DNA of 64,000 nt from Micromonospora sp. RP3T. GTDB lineage: Bacteria; Actinomycetota; Actinomycetes; Mycobacteriales; Micromonosporaceae. The stretch is from contig NZ_PYPS01000001.1 in NCBI RefSeq assembly GCF_003027925.1, positions 186,001-250,000 of the forward strand. The letters are read 5' to 3'. Positions 41,681-52,157 of this stretch are shown here, piece by piece. The position numbers were made by a program, and so were the translations under genes. The notes beneath the pieces were generated by a model. That model had not been told where the DNA came from. It saw nothing but the letters and a program-made list of their open reading frames with translations, and did no database searches. Every line of letters starts with the position of its first letter. Position 1 is the stretch's first letter.

Positions 41681-42967
41681 GTGCAGGCCAAGCTGAGCAC
41701 GATGTTCCAGTCCCTAGGAGTCCGCAACTACCGACTCTTCGCCACCGGGCAGCTGATCAAACTGATCGGCGTCTGGATGATGTTCATCGCCCAGGACTGG
41801 CTCGTCCTCGAGCTGAGCGACAACTCCGCCACCGCGCTCGGCGTGGTCACCGCGTTGCAGTTCACCCCCGTACTCCTGCTCACGCTGCTCTCCGGCCGCC
41901 TCGCCGACCGGTACGACAAGCGGATGCTGCTCTTCGTCGCCAACGCGTTCTGGACCGTGCTGGCGCTGGGAATGAGCATGCTGGTCGTCACCGGCGTGGT
42001 GCGGCTCTGGCACGTGTTCGCGTTCGCCGCGCTGCTCGGTGTCGCCAACGCGGTCGAGACCCCGGTGCGGCAGGCGTTCGTCTCCGAGCTGGTCGGCGTG
42101 ACGCTGCTGCCGAACGCGCTCTCGCTCAACGCGGCCGTGTTCAACTCCGCGCGGATCGTCGGCCCCGCCGTCGCCGGCCTGGCCATCGCCGCGTTCGACG
42201 TCGGCCCGGTCTTCCTGGTCACCGCGCTCAGCTCCATCGCGCCGCTGGTCAACGTGGTCAAGATGCGCCCCGCCGAACTGCACCGCAAGGACCTGCCGCC
42301 GGCCGGTGAACGCGACCAGGCCCGGGTGGTGGACGGCCTGCGGTACGTGGCGCGCCGCCCCGACCTGCTGCTGCCGATGGTCGTCATGTCGGTGATCGGG
42401 ATGAGCCTGTTCAACTTCCAGCTCACCCTCGCCGCGCTGGCCAAGACCGTGTTCCAGACCGGGGCCGCGTCGTTCGGCCTGTTCAGCACCGTGCTGGCGG
42501 TCGGCGCGCTGGTCGGCGCGCTCGCCGGCACCGGCCGGCGCAGCCGCCCCTCGGTCTGGCTGGTGCTGGGCGCCGCCATCGGCTGCGCCAGCTTCGGCAC
42601 ACTGGTCGGGCTCGCCCCGGCGTACTGGATGGTGGTGGCGCTGCTGCCGCCCACCGGGTTCTTCATGATCTTCTTCGCCCAAGCCGCCAACCAGCGGGTG
42701 CAACTCGGCGTCGACGCCTCCTTCCGGGGCCGGGTGATGGCGCTGTGGGTGCTGGTGTTCCTGGGCACCAACCCGGTCGGCGCTCCGATCATCGGGTGGA
42801 CGGCCGAGACGTTCGGCGCCGGCGCGAGCATCTGGATCGGCGGTCTCATCTCGCTGGCCACCGCGCTGCTGGCGCTCACCTGGCAACTGCGTCGCTCCGG
42901 CGCGCGCCTGCGGCTGCGGGTGCTCCCGATGCCCCGCTTCTACGTGGTGTCCCCCCGGGCCGAGTGA
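41681..42967 (+). CDS. MFS exporter (EntS-like)
   Basis: 428 residues, 12 helices, opening 'LGVRNYRLFATGQLIKLIGVWMM' and loop 'LSGRLADRYDKRML', as in the EntS/tetracycline-type MFS subgroup. It follows the MarR gene, a common regulator-exporter pair, so export of a MarR ligand is likely; its identity is unknown. GTG start with GAGGAGG. The TGA stop runs straight into repeat copy D. Confidence 0.87.
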   Translation: MQAKLSTMFQSLGVRNYRLFATGQLIKLIGVWMMFIAQDWLVLELSDNSATALGVVTALQFTPVLLLTLLSGRLADRYDKRMLLFVANAFWTVLALGMSMLVVTGVVRLWHVFAFAALLGVANAVETPVRQAFVSELVGVTLLPNALSLNAAVFNSARIVGPAVAGLAIAAFDVGPVFLVTALSSIAPLVNVVKMRPAELHRKDLPPAGERDQARVVDGLRYVARRPDLLLPMVVMSVIGMSLFNFQLTLAALAKTVFQTGAASFGLFSTVLAVGALVGALAGTGRRSRPSVWLVLGAAIGCASFGTLVGLAPAYWMVVALLPPTGFFMIFFAQAANQRVQLGVDASFRGRVMALWVLVFLGTNPVGAPIIGWTAETFGAGASIWIGGLISLATALLALTWQLRRSGARLRLRVLPMPRFYVVSPRAE

Positions 42968-43019
42968 AAGGAGGGGCCCCCTCTTAACGCATTCTGCATA
43001 AAAGGGGGCCCCGCTTAAC
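42966..43019 (+). repeat. Bipartite GGGGCCCC repeat, copy D
   Basis: GAAAGGAGGGGCCCCCTCTTAACGCATTCTGCATAAAAGGGGGCCCCGCTTAAC, 54 bp. It overlaps the last bases of the MFS stop codon and precedes the next gene by about 75 bp. Its core GCATTCTGCATA matches copy E, a sub-variant of the GCATTCGGTATA form. Confidence 0.85.
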
Positions 43020-43092
43020 ACCGCACAAATGCGTACCGCCCGGTTTCGGCAATCGGGTGGCGGGTGCGTCCGACAGGGCTTAGCGTCGATGT

Positions 43093-43602
43093 GTGGGATT
43101 GGGGCAGGGGCTGCTGCTGGCGCTGGCGATCCTCGCTGTCTGCTGCCTCCCTGCCGTGTTCGCGCTGATCTTCTGCGCCGACGAGATCATCGACCGGTTC
43201 GCGTGCGGGTGGGCCGAGTGGCGCGAGCAGCGCCGTGAGCGCCGCACCATCGCCCGGCTCGACCGCGCCATCGAGGCCGAGGCGCTGACCCGCGACATCG
43301 ACCTGACCGAGTTCGAGCGGGCGGGCCGCCGCTCGCTGGAGCAGCTCGCCGCCGATCTGCGCCGGCTCGGCGGCCACCGGCTCGCCGCCGCCGACCGCTC
43401 CGTGGTGTGGCACGGCGCGGTCATCGAGGCGTACGACGAGCGGCTGCGCGCCGCCTGCCACGCCCTCGGCATCGCCGAGCACCTGGCCGAGCTGAACGGT
43501 GTCGACCGGGAGATCGAACGGGTCCGAGTGGAGGGCCTCCTGCACGCCGCCGGGCTGACGCTGCCGGCCGCCCGCGCGGCGCACCACCAGCGGCACCGCT
43601 GA
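43093..43602 (+). CDS. Conserved hypothetical, N-terminal membrane helix plus coiled-coil region
   Basis: 169 residues. One membrane helix (about 5-30) is followed by a charged Arg/Glu/Ala-rich helical region ('EQRRERRTIARLDRAIEAEAL'). No recognised family. GTG start at 43093. It ends 4 bp before the ThpR gene on the same strand, which suggests co-transcription; a link to RNA processing is only contextual. Confidence 0.65.
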   Translation: MGLGQGLLLALAILAVCCLPAVFALIFCADEIIDRFACGWAEWREQRRERRTIARLDRAIEAEALTRDIDLTEFERAGRRSLEQLAADLRRLGGHRLAAADRSVVWHGAVIEAYDERLRAACHALGIAEHLAELNGVDREIERVRVEGLLHAAGLTLPAARAAHHQRHR

Positions 43603-43606
43603 CCGG

Positions 43607-44176
43607 GTGCGGCTCTTCGCGGCGGTCTACCCGCCCCCGGCGGCGGTCACCGACCTCGCCGCCCGGGTCGTCGGGCTGCGCGTCGGTGTCGCCTCCGCCG
43701 CTGGCGTGCGCGTCCGGCTCGCCGACCCCGCCCACCTCCACCTCACGCTCGCCTTCCTCGGTGAGGTGCCGGACGACCGGCTGGTCGAGGTGACGAGCGC
43801 ACTTGGTCTGGCCGCGGAGTCCTTCCGGGACGATCGGGGCAGCGCACCGCGGCTGCGCCTCGGCGGTGGGGGCAGTTTCGGCCAGGGCCGCTCCACCGTG
43901 CTCTGGGTGGACGTGCGTGGCGAGACCGACGCGCTGGACGCGCTGGCCCGCCTGGTCCGTCACGCGTTGCGACGGGCCGGACTGCCGCACGACGACAAGC
44001 CGTTCCGACCTCACCTGACCATCGCCCGCCCCGGCGACCGCGTCGACGTGCGCGCCGACCGGGAGACGCTGCACGGGTACGCCGGCCCGGAATGGCCCGC
44101 CGAGGAGCTGGTCCTGGTCCGCAGCCACCCGGGTGCCCGCACCCACCACGCCCGCCTCGCCGCCTGGCCCCTGTGA
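43607..44176 (+). CDS. thpR: RNA 2',3'-cyclic phosphodiesterase
   Basis: 189 residues of the 2H phosphoesterase superfamily. Both HxTx motifs are present: 'HLTLAFLG' (His 45) and 'PHLTIARPG' (His 136). The enzyme opens 2',3'-cyclic phosphate RNA ends. The start 'VRLFAAVYPP' is the family's usual N-terminus, so the GTG at 43607 is well supported. A large hairpin follows. Confidence 0.88.
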   Translation: MRLFAAVYPPPAAVTDLAARVVGLRVGVASAAGVRVRLADPAHLHLTLAFLGEVPDDRLVEVTSALGLAAESFRDDRGSAPRLRLGGGGSFGQGRSTVLWVDVRGETDALDALARLVRHALRRAGLPHDDKPFRPHLTIARPGDRVDVRADRETLHGYAGPEWPAEELVLVRSHPGARTHHARLAAWPL

Positions 44177-44232
44177 CCGCCGGGCATGGCAAGGTCCGAC
44201 CTGTCAACGGTCGATCAGGAAGGCTAGCGGGG

Positions 44233-44274
44233 CCGGTGACCGTCGGGCACGTCGAGTGCCCGACCTGTCACCGG
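44233..44274. terminator. Bidirectional hairpin between thpR and sepH
   Basis: CCGGTGAC (44233-44240) and GTCACCGG (44267-44274) enclose GTCGGGCAC (44242-44250)/GTGCCCGAC (44256-44264) with a 5-nt loop: 17 paired bases with a small internal loop. It lies between two converging genes, 5 bp from the sepH stop. Confidence 0.75.
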
Positions 44275-44278
44275 TTGC

Positions 44279-45370
44279 TCAGGAGGACTCGCGGGCCGCC
44301 GGGCCGCTGCCGAAGAGGACGTCGTCCCAGCTCGGCAGCCGCTTGCGTGGCTTGCCGCCGGCCTCACCGGACTCGGCGCCGGAGCCGCCGGACGCCGGCG
44401 GGTTGCCGGTGCGCCGAGGCCGCAGCACGGCCAACGACGGCACGGCGGGGATCTCCTTCGGCGCGTCCGAGTCGTCGTCGAACGCCGAACCCTGCCCGCC
44501 GCCGCCGAGCAGCGCCGCGGCACCCCCGGCGACAGCCCGCTGGCGGGGTGCCTCCGAACCGGCCAGCGCGGCCGGGGAACGGGTGTCGAGACCGCGCCCG
44601 GACGTGCCGCCGAGCGGCCGGTCCAGCGAGGCGAGCAGCGCGTCCCGGCCGGCACGGATCGGGTCGCGCCCCGGACGGGCCTGCTCGACCCCGGACGGTA
44701 GGCCGTGCCCGCCGCGGCTCGGCTCGCCGCGCGACGGGCCGGGCAGTGCGTGGCCGCCCCGCTCGGGTGCCGGCTCCTGGCCGAGGATCGGCGTGGGCCG
44801 CTCGGCGCAGAGGTATTGCGCCATGTCGTCGTGCGCGATGACGTTCTGCCGGGACTTGTCGAGATCCCACACCGCCTGGGCGGTGGCCTTGCCGGACGGC
44901 CAGGTGGCGATGATCCGCCAGGTGCCGTCGTCGCGGCGGTAGGCGTCCCAGGAGATCTTCTCGGTGTCGATGCCGTGCTGGGCCAGCCGGCCGTTGACCA
45001 CCTCGGCCAGCGGGGTCGGCTTCTCGGCGCCCTTGAGCCGGGTGCGGCGGGCGTGCTGGGCGAGCATGGCCCGCTCCTGGAGCACCGGGCCGGCGTAGCG
45101 CAGCACGCGGTCGACCGGCACGCCGGCGATGCGGGCGACGTCCTCAGCGGACTCGCCGGAACGGATCCGGGCCTGGATGTCGCGCGGGGACAGCGACGGC
45201 GTGGGATCGGTGGAGGCCGGCACCACCGCGAGCGGGGTCGCGCCCGGCTCGGCGTGCAGCACCGAGGCCACGCGCTCGTCGATGGGGAGTGCGAGCAGGC
45301 GGCCCACCTCGTCGGTGAGCACCAGGGCCTGGCCGTCCTCGGAGAGGGCGACGAAGCGTACTGGGCGCAT
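44279..45370 (-). CDS. sepH: Septation protein SepH
   Basis: 363 residues. The N-terminal DUF3071 domain (about 1-175) begins 'MRPVRFVALSEDGQALVL' and includes a helix-turn-helix ('SAEDVARIAGVPVDRVLRYAG'). The C-terminal half is low-complexity, ending in a conserved 'RLPSWDDVLFG' motif. In Streptomyces and mycobacteria SepH binds FtsZ and promotes its assembly at division. ATG start. Upstream serC on the same strand is ~190 bp away. Confidence 0.92.
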   Translation of the reverse strand: MRPVRFVALSEDGQALVLTDEVGRLLALPIDERVASVLHAEPGATPLAVVPASTDPTPSLSPRDIQARIRSGESAEDVARIAGVPVDRVLRYAGPVLQERAMLAQHARRTRLKGAEKPTPLAEVVNGRLAQHGIDTEKISWDAYRRDDGTWRIIATWPSGKATAQAVWDLDKSRQNVIAHDDMAQYLCAERPTPILGQEPAPERGGHALPGPSRGEPSRGGHGLPSGVEQARPGRDPIRAGRDALLASLDRPLGGTSGRGLDTRSPAALAGSEAPRQRAVAGGAAALLGGGGQGSAFDDDSDAPKEIPAVPSLAVLRPRRTGNPPASGGSGAESGEAGGKPRKRLPSWDDVLFGSGPAARESS

Positions 45371-45559
45371 GGGCTTGCCTCCGTCCCGCTTCGCTGGCCG
45401 TCACGCCACGAGCCGGCCACCCGGGGCGTCTCCACCACCGTACGCTCATCTACCCGACGATGGGGACTGCGACACCCCGGCATGTCGCGACTGAGCTGCG
45501 GCGATGATCACGGTGGGTGGCCGCCGGAGCCCCGACGACCACCCAGCGTCACGGCGTGA

Positions 45560-46944
<1,385 letters not shown>

Positions 46945-46947
46945 CGC

Positions 46948-48054
46948 TCAGACGCCGTGCGGGATCGCGTCCCAGCCCTCGACCTGCTGCGGCTTGCGGG
47001 TGCCCGGGCCGACGTAGGTGGCGGACGGGCGGACCAGCCGGTTCAGCTTCTTCTGCTCCAGGATGTGCGCGGACCAACCGCCCATCCGGGCGCAGGTGAA
47101 CATCGAGGTGAACATGTGGGCCGGCACCTCGGCGAAGTCCAGCACCACGGCCGACCAGAACTCGACGTTGGTGGCGAGGACGCGGTCCGGGCGGCGGGCC
47201 TGCAACTCGGCCAGGGCGGCCTTCTCCAGCGCCTCGGCCACCTCGAAGCGGGGCGCGCCCAGCTCCTTGGCGGTCCGCCGGAGCACGCGGGCGCGCGGGT
47301 CCTCGGCCCGGTAGACCCGGTGCCCGAAGCCCATCAGCCGCTCGCCGCGGTCGAGCACGCCCTTGACGTACCCCTCGGCGTCGCCGCTGCGCTCGACCGC
47401 CTCCAGCATGCTGAGCACCCGGGACGGGGCGCCGCCGTGCAGCGGGCCGGAGAGCGCGCCGATGCCGGAGGAGATGCAGGCCGCGGCGTCCGCGCCGGTG
47501 GAGGCCACGATCCGGGCGGTGAAGGTGGAGGCGTTCAGGCCGTGCTCGGCGGCCGAGATGAAGTACGCGTCGACGGCCTTGACGTGCCGGGGGTCGGGTT
47601 CGCCGCGCCACCGCTTCATGAAGCGCTCGACGATCGTCTCCGCCTTGTCGATCTCCTTCTGCGGCACCGCCGGCAGGCCCAGCCCGCGCGCCGACTGGGC
47701 GACGAAGGAGAGCGCGGTGACCGACACCCGGGCGAGGTCCTCGCGGGCCTGGGCGTCGGAGATGTCGAGAAGCTGACTGAGCCCCCAGTACGGGGCCAGC
47801 ATGGCGACCGCGGACTGCACGTCGACGCGGATGTCGCCGGAGTGCACCGGCACCGGGAACGGCTCGGCCGGCGGCAGGCCGGGGCCGAACCGGCCGTCCA
47901 CCAGCAGCGCCCAGACGTTGCCGAAGGAGACCTGGCCGATCAGATCCTCGATGTCCACGCCCCGGTAGCGCAGCGATCCACCCGCGCGGTCGGGTTCGGC
48001 GATCTGGGTCTCGAAGGCTACGACGCCCTCCAGGCCCGGCTTGAAATCGGACAT
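46948..48054 (-). CDS. citA: Citrate synthase 2
   Basis: 368 residues. Catalytic motifs are 'GPLHGGAPSRVL' (His) and 'GFGHRVYRAEDPRARVL' (His), with the actinobacterial CitA-type N-terminus 'GLEGVVAFETQIAEPDR'. It condenses acetyl-CoA and oxaloacetate; a methylcitrate activity cannot be excluded. ATG at 48054 with AGGAGACGAC. Divergent from pdxH across 243 bp. Its position after sepH-serC matches the order known in M. tuberculosis. Confidence 0.92.
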   Translation of the reverse strand: MSDFKPGLEGVVAFETQIAEPDRAGGSLRYRGVDIEDLIGQVSFGNVWALLVDGRFGPGLPPAEPFPVPVHSGDIRVDVQSAVAMLAPYWGLSQLLDISDAQAREDLARVSVTALSFVAQSARGLGLPAVPQKEIDKAETIVERFMKRWRGEPDPRHVKAVDAYFISAAEHGLNASTFTARIVASTGADAAACISSGIGALSGPLHGGAPSRVLSMLEAVERSGDAEGYVKGVLDRGERLMGFGHRVYRAEDPRARVLRRTAKELGAPRFEVAEALEKAALAELQARRPDRVLATNVEFWSAVVLDFAEVPAHMFTSMFTCARMGGWSAHILEQKKLNRLVRPSATYVGPGTRKPQQVEGWDAIPHGV

Positions 48055-48297
48055 GTCGTCTCCTGGCTTCCGGCTCGGTGCGCCCGGGCGGGCTGATCCA
48101 GCCCCGTAGCTCAGGCGACCCTCAGGGATGTGGTTCGAAACATCTTGCCCGGTGGGTAACCGGCTGCGCGACCCGCAGCGACTGTGCGCCACGCGACATC
48201 CCCGCCGGTGGACGCGCATGCGGACAGGAGAAGACTAGGCGTCGGGGCCTGGCCAGCGTCGGGGGACGCCGGTACGCCCGGGAGAAGGACGGCCAAA

Positions 48298-48957
48298 GTG
48301 ACAGGCGACACACCCGCTCCGGCCGGCATGCGTAACGAGTACGCCGCCGACCTGGGCCTGACCGAACCGGACCTGGCGTCGGACTGGCACACCCAGTTCG
48401 CCCGCTGGTTCGCCGACGCGGTGGCGCACCCGCTGCCCGAGCCGAACGCGATGGTGCTCGGCACCGCCGACGACCAGGGCCGGCCCAGCGGACGCACGGT
48501 GCTGCTCAAGGGCTTCGACGCGGAGGGCTTCGTCTTCTACACCAACCACCGCTCGCGCAAGGGCGCCGAGGTGACCGCCAACCCGTGGGCCAGCCTGGTC
48601 TTTCCGTGGTTCCCGATGCAGCGGCAGGTGACCGTCACCGGCCGGGTGGCGCACGTGGACCGGGCGGAGACCGAGGCGTACTTCGCCAGTCGGCCGCGCG
48701 GTTCGCAGCTCGGCGCGTGGGCCAGCACCCAGTCGGCGGTGGTGCCGGACCGGGCCGCGCTGGACGCGGCGTACCGGGTGGCGGCGGAGCGGTTCGCCGG
48801 CGTCGGGTCGATCCCCGCCCCGCCGCACTGGGGCGGGTTCCGGGTCCGCCCGGAGACGGTGGAGTTCTGGCAGGGCCGGGCCGGCCGGCTGCACGACCGG
48901 CTGCGGTTCCGGCGTACCGCCGACGGGGTGTGGGTCGTCGAGCGGCTCGCACCGTGA
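48298..48957 (+). CDS. pdxH: Pyridoxamine 5'-phosphate oxidase
   Basis: 219 residues, full-length PdxH. '[20 protein letters not shown]' opens the conserved region, '[19 protein letters not shown]' binds FMN, '[16 protein letters not shown]' and the end '[20 protein letters not shown]' are diagnostic. It makes pyridoxal 5'-phosphate, the cofactor of the nearby SerC. The GTG at 48298 has GGAGAAGGA upstream. Its stop overlaps the next start (GTGA). Confidence 0.93.
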   Translation: MTGDTPAPAGMRNEYAADLGLTEPDLASDWHTQFARWFADAVAHPLPEPNAMVLGTADDQGRPSGRTVLLKGFDAEGFVFYTNHRSRKGAEVTANPWASLVFPWFPMQRQVTVTGRVAHVDRAETEAYFASRPRGSQLGAWASTQSAVVPDRAALDAAYRVAAERFAGVGSIPAPPHWGGFRVRPETVEFWQGRAGRLHDRLRFRRTADGVWVVERLAP

Positions 48958-50246
48958 CGGAGGTCACCAAGGCCCGGTCGCGCGGCCCCCGCCGCTGGGC
49001 GATCGACCTGCGCCCGCTGCGCGTGCCCGCCTACCGGCGGGTGTGGCTCGGCAACGCGGTGGCGATGTTCGGCTTCCAGTTCACCGCCGTGGCGGTGCCG
49101 GTGGAGATGTTCGACCTGACCGGCGGCTCGTTCTGGGTCGGGCTGCTCGGCGTCGCCGGGTTCGTGCCGCTGCTGGTCTTCGGGCTCTGGGGCGGCGCGG
49201 TCGCCGACGCCCGGGACCGGCGGCGGGTGCTGCTCGCGGGCGGCGCGCTGCTCTGGGCGGCGACGCTCGGGCTGCTGGTGCAGTCACTGGTCGGCGCGCG
49301 CAGCCCGGTGCTGCTCCTGCTGCTGGTGGGCGTGCAGTCGGTGGCGTTCGCGATCACCTCACCGGCCCGCAGCGCGATCCTGCCCCGGCTGGTGCCGGCC
49401 GACCTGGTCCCGGCCGCGACCACGCTCAACTACACCACGTTCACCGCCGCCGCGGTCGCCGGGCCGCTGGCCGCCGGGCTGATCTTCGCCGCCTGGCGGG
49501 TCGACGCGGCGCTGCCCATCGCGTACGGGTTGGACGCGCTGCTGTTCACCGTGTCGCTCTGGGCCACCCTGCGGCTGCCGGCGATGCCGCCGGAGCCGGA
49601 GCCGGGCGGCGGCGTCCGCCGGGCCGGGCTGCGCAGCGTCGTCGACGGCTTCCGCTACCTGGCCACCACGCCGGTGCTGCTGCTCTCCTTCGCCATCGAC
49701 CTGATCGCGATGATCCTGGCCATGCCGCGGGCGCTCTTCCCGGAGCTGGCGCAGGAGCGCTTCGGCGGTGGCGCGGCGGTCGGCTGGCTCTACAGCGCCA
49801 TCGCCATCGGCGCGATGCTCGGCGGCCTCACCTCCGGCTGGATCGGCCGGGTGCGCCGGCAGGGGCTGGCGCTCACCGTGGCGGTGGTCGGCTGGGGCGT
49901 GGCCATCGCGCTGGCCGGGCTGGCCGGCCGGCTCTGGCTGGCGGTGCTGCTGCTCGCCGTGGCCGGCGCCGCCGACCTGGTCAGCGCCACCCTGCGGCAG
50001 TCGATGCTGCTGGTGTACGCGCCGGACCGGATGCGCGGCCGGCTCCAGGGCGTGAACACGGTGGTGGTGGCCGGCGGCCCGCGCCTGGGCGACCTGCGGG
50101 CCGGCGTGACCGCCGCCGGGTTCGGCACCGGCGTCGCCATGGTCGGTGGTGGCATCGCCGCCGCCGTGCTGGCGGTGCTGCTGGTGACGGCGTTCCCCGC
50201 GTTGCTGCGCTATCGCGCCACCGCTCCCACCGAGAACCGTCGGTGA
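48954..50246 (+). CDS. MFS transporter
   Basis: 430 residues, 12 helices of the EntS-like group: '[21 protein letters not shown]' and '[19 protein letters not shown]'. GTG overlaps the pdxH stop, so it is coupled to it; an aldose epimerase gene follows 15 bp later. Substrate unknown. Late helix 11 carries '[17 protein letters not shown]', a family-typical segment. Confidence 0.87.
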   Translation: MTEVTKARSRGPRRWAIDLRPLRVPAYRRVWLGNAVAMFGFQFTAVAVPVEMFDLTGGSFWVGLLGVAGFVPLLVFGLWGGAVADARDRRRVLLAGGALLWAATLGLLVQSLVGARSPVLLLLLVGVQSVAFAITSPARSAILPRLVPADLVPAATTLNYTTFTAAAVAGPLAAGLIFAAWRVDAALPIAYGLDALLFTVSLWATLRLPAMPPEPEPGGGVRRAGLRSVVDGFRYLATTPVLLLSFAIDLIAMILAMPRALFPELAQERFGGGAAVGWLYSAIAIGAMLGGLTSGWIGRVRRQGLALTVAVVGWGVAIALAGLAGRLWLAVLLLAVAGAADLVSATLRQSMLLVYAPDRMRGRLQGVNTVVVAGGPRLGDLRAGVTAAGFGTGVAMVGGGIAAAVLAVLLVTAFPALLRYRATAPTENRR

Positions 50247-50261
50247 CGGTAGGGTCGCCGA

Positions 50262-51188
50262 ATGGGGATCGACGAGCGGGCACCGTCCGGAACACAGTGG
50301 ACCATCTCCGCCGACGGCCACGAGGCCGTCGTGGTGGAGGTCGGTGGCGGGCTGCGGGCCTATCGGCACGACGGGGTGGACTACCTCGACGGGTACGCCG
50401 AGGACGAGCTCAGCCCCGGCTCGGCCGGGCACGTGCTGGCGCCCTGGCCGAACCGGATCCGGGACGGCGCGTACACGTTCGGGGACCGCTCGCTCCAGCT
50501 CGACCTGACCGAGCCGGAGCGCCACAACGCGCTGCACGGCCTGGTCAACTGGGTCCGGTGGGAGCTGGTCGAGCAGTCGCCGGCGAGCGTCACGCTCGGC
50601 TACGACCTGCCGCCCACCCCGGGCTACCCGTGGGCGCTGCGGCTGCGTAGCCGGTGGAGCGTCGGCCCGGACGGCCTGCGCGCCGAGCACGAGGTGACGA
50701 ACCTCTCCGCCGAGCCGGCGCCGTTCGGCTTCTCCGTGCACCCCTACTTCCAGCTCCCCAAGGTGGGCGTGGACGAGCTGGTGCTGCGGGTGCCGGGGCG
50801 GAACCGGGTGCTGGTGGACGGCCGGCTGTTGCCGGTGGGCGCCAGCCCGGTGGCCGGCACCGAGTACGACTTCACCACGCCCCGGCCGATCGGCGACCTG
50901 GTGCTCGACCTGGCCTTCGGGGACGTGGAGCGGGACGCCGACGGCGGCTCGGCGGTGACGCTCGGCGCGCCGGACGGCTCGTCCGGGCTGGCGGTCTGGG
51001 CGGACCGCGAGTTCGGCTGGTGGCAGGTGTTCACCGGGGACACGCTCGGCGGTGAGCGGCACCGCCGCTCGGTGGCGGTGGAGCCGATGACGTGCCCGCC
51101 GGACGCGTTCCGGTCCGGCCGGGACGTGATCACGCTGGACGCCGGGCAGACGTGGCGCGGCGCCTGGGGCGTCCGGCCGGGGCGCTGA
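50262..51188 (+). CDS. Aldose 1-epimerase family protein
   Basis: 308 residues, galactose-mutarotase-like beta-sandwich. The catalytic pair is visible as 'FGFSVHPYFQLP' (His) and 'VAVEPMTCPPDAF' (Glu); 'LAPWPNRIRDGAYTF' binds sugar. Interconverts sugar anomers. ATG at 50262. It is the middle of a tight run (MFS, epimerase, nitroreductase); a shared pathway is not evident. Confidence 0.88.
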   Translation: MGIDERAPSGTQWTISADGHEAVVVEVGGGLRAYRHDGVDYLDGYAEDELSPGSAGHVLAPWPNRIRDGAYTFGDRSLQLDLTEPERHNALHGLVNWVRWELVEQSPASVTLGYDLPPTPGYPWALRLRSRWSVGPDGLRAEHEVTNLSAEPAPFGFSVHPYFQLPKVGVDELVLRVPGRNRVLVDGRLLPVGASPVAGTEYDFTTPRPIGDLVLDLAFGDVERDADGGSAVTLGAPDGSSGLAVWADREFGWWQVFTGDTLGGERHRRSVAVEPMTCPPDAFRSGRDVITLDAGQTWRGAWGVRPGR

Positions 51189-51190
51189 GC

Positions 51191-51793
51191 GTGGAGTTCG
51201 CCGAGGTCGTCCGGCGTCGCCGGATGGTCCGCAACTACGACCCCGACCGGCCGGTGCCGCCCGAGGTGGTGGACCGGCTGCTGGCGCACGCGGTCCGGGC
51301 CCCGTCGGCCGGGTTCGCGCAGGGCTGGGGCTTCCTGGTGCTGGAGGAGCCGGCGGACCGGGCCCGGTTCTGGGCGGCCACCACGCCGGACCGCGGCGGT
51401 CGGGAACGCTGGCTGGCCGGGATGCGCCGGGCCCCGCTGATCGTGGTGCCGCACGCCAACCGGGACGCCTACCTGGACCGGTACGCCGAGCCGGACAAGG
51501 GCTGGACGGACCGCGCCGAGGACCGCTGGCCGGTGCCCTACTGGTACGTGGACGCCGGTTTCGCGGCGTTGCTGATGCTGCTCACCGCCGTGGACGAAGG
51601 GCTGGGCGCCTGCTTCTTCGGCATCCCGCCGCAAGGCGTCGGGGCGTACCGGGAGGCGTTCGGGGTGCCCCCGGAGCTGCATCCGATCGGCGCTGTCACT
51701 GTTGGCTACCGAGCCGTCGACCATCGGTCACCGTCGCTGCGCCGGGGGCGGCGCCCGGTGGATGATGTGGTCCGACGGGGGCGGTGGAGCTGA
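51191..51793 (+). CDS. Nitroreductase-family flavoprotein
   Basis: 200 residues. 'VVRRRRMVRNYDPDRPVPPEVVDRLL' is the FMN-binding start and 'ACFFGIPPQGVGAYREAFGVP' the second flavin segment. These enzymes reduce nitro groups, quinones or flavins with NAD(P)H, or have F420-related roles in actinobacteria. The GTG at 51191 starts 2 bp after the epimerase stop. Confidence 0.87.
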   Translation: MEFAEVVRRRRMVRNYDPDRPVPPEVVDRLLAHAVRAPSAGFAQGWGFLVLEEPADRARFWAATTPDRGGRERWLAGMRRAPLIVVPHANRDAYLDRYAEPDKGWTDRAEDRWPVPYWYVDAGFAALLMLLTAVDEGLGACFFGIPPQGVGAYREAFGVPPELHPIGAVTVGYRAVDHRSPSLRRGRRPVDDVVRRGRWS

Positions 51794-51847
51794 GCGGTTA
51801 GGCTGGCAGCCACATCGTCAGCCCGGCCTGGGGGAGGAGAGCACGCG

Positions 51848-52153
51848 GTGATCTTCAGGGCGGTCCGGGACGGGCGTCCCTACCCGGAGCACAACTTCAC
51901 GCTGAAGCAGTGGGCCGAGATCCCACCGCGTCCACTGCGGCTGGCCGAGCTCATCACCACCAAGCGGGAGTTGGCGCTGGACAAGCTGCTCGCCGAGGAC
52001 TCCACCTTCTACGGCGACCTCTTTCCGCACGTGGTGCAGTGGAACGGCGGCCTGTACCTGGAGGACGGCCTGCACCGGGCGTTGCGCGCGGCGTTGCAGC
52101 AGCGCAACCAGATCCATGCCCGGGTGCTGGTCCTCGGCGACCAGGGGGAGTGA
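51848..52153 (+). CDS. Conserved small actinobacterial protein with DGLHR motif
   Basis: 101 residues, soluble. 'YLEDGLHRALRAALQQRNQIHARVLVL' is reminiscent of ParB/sulfiredoxin-like folds, where a GxHR-type motif binds a nucleotide, but the match is weak and I do not recognise a characterised relative. GTG start with GGGGGAGGAG. It ends 4 bp before the acyl-CoA dehydrogenase start, so they are probably co-translated. Confidence 0.7.
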   Translation: MIFRAVRDGRPYPEHNFTLKQWAEIPPRPLRLAELITTKRELALDKLLAEDSTFYGDLFPHVVQWNGGLYLEDGLHRALRAALQQRNQIHARVLVLGDQGE

Positions 52154-52157
52154 CGAC

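Noticed and set aside
48095..48160. GTAGCTCAGG and GGTTCGAA resembling tRNA D- and T-arms upstream of citA
   Set aside because: Arms cannot be joined into a cloverleaf with correct stem lengths, and there is no acceptor stem.
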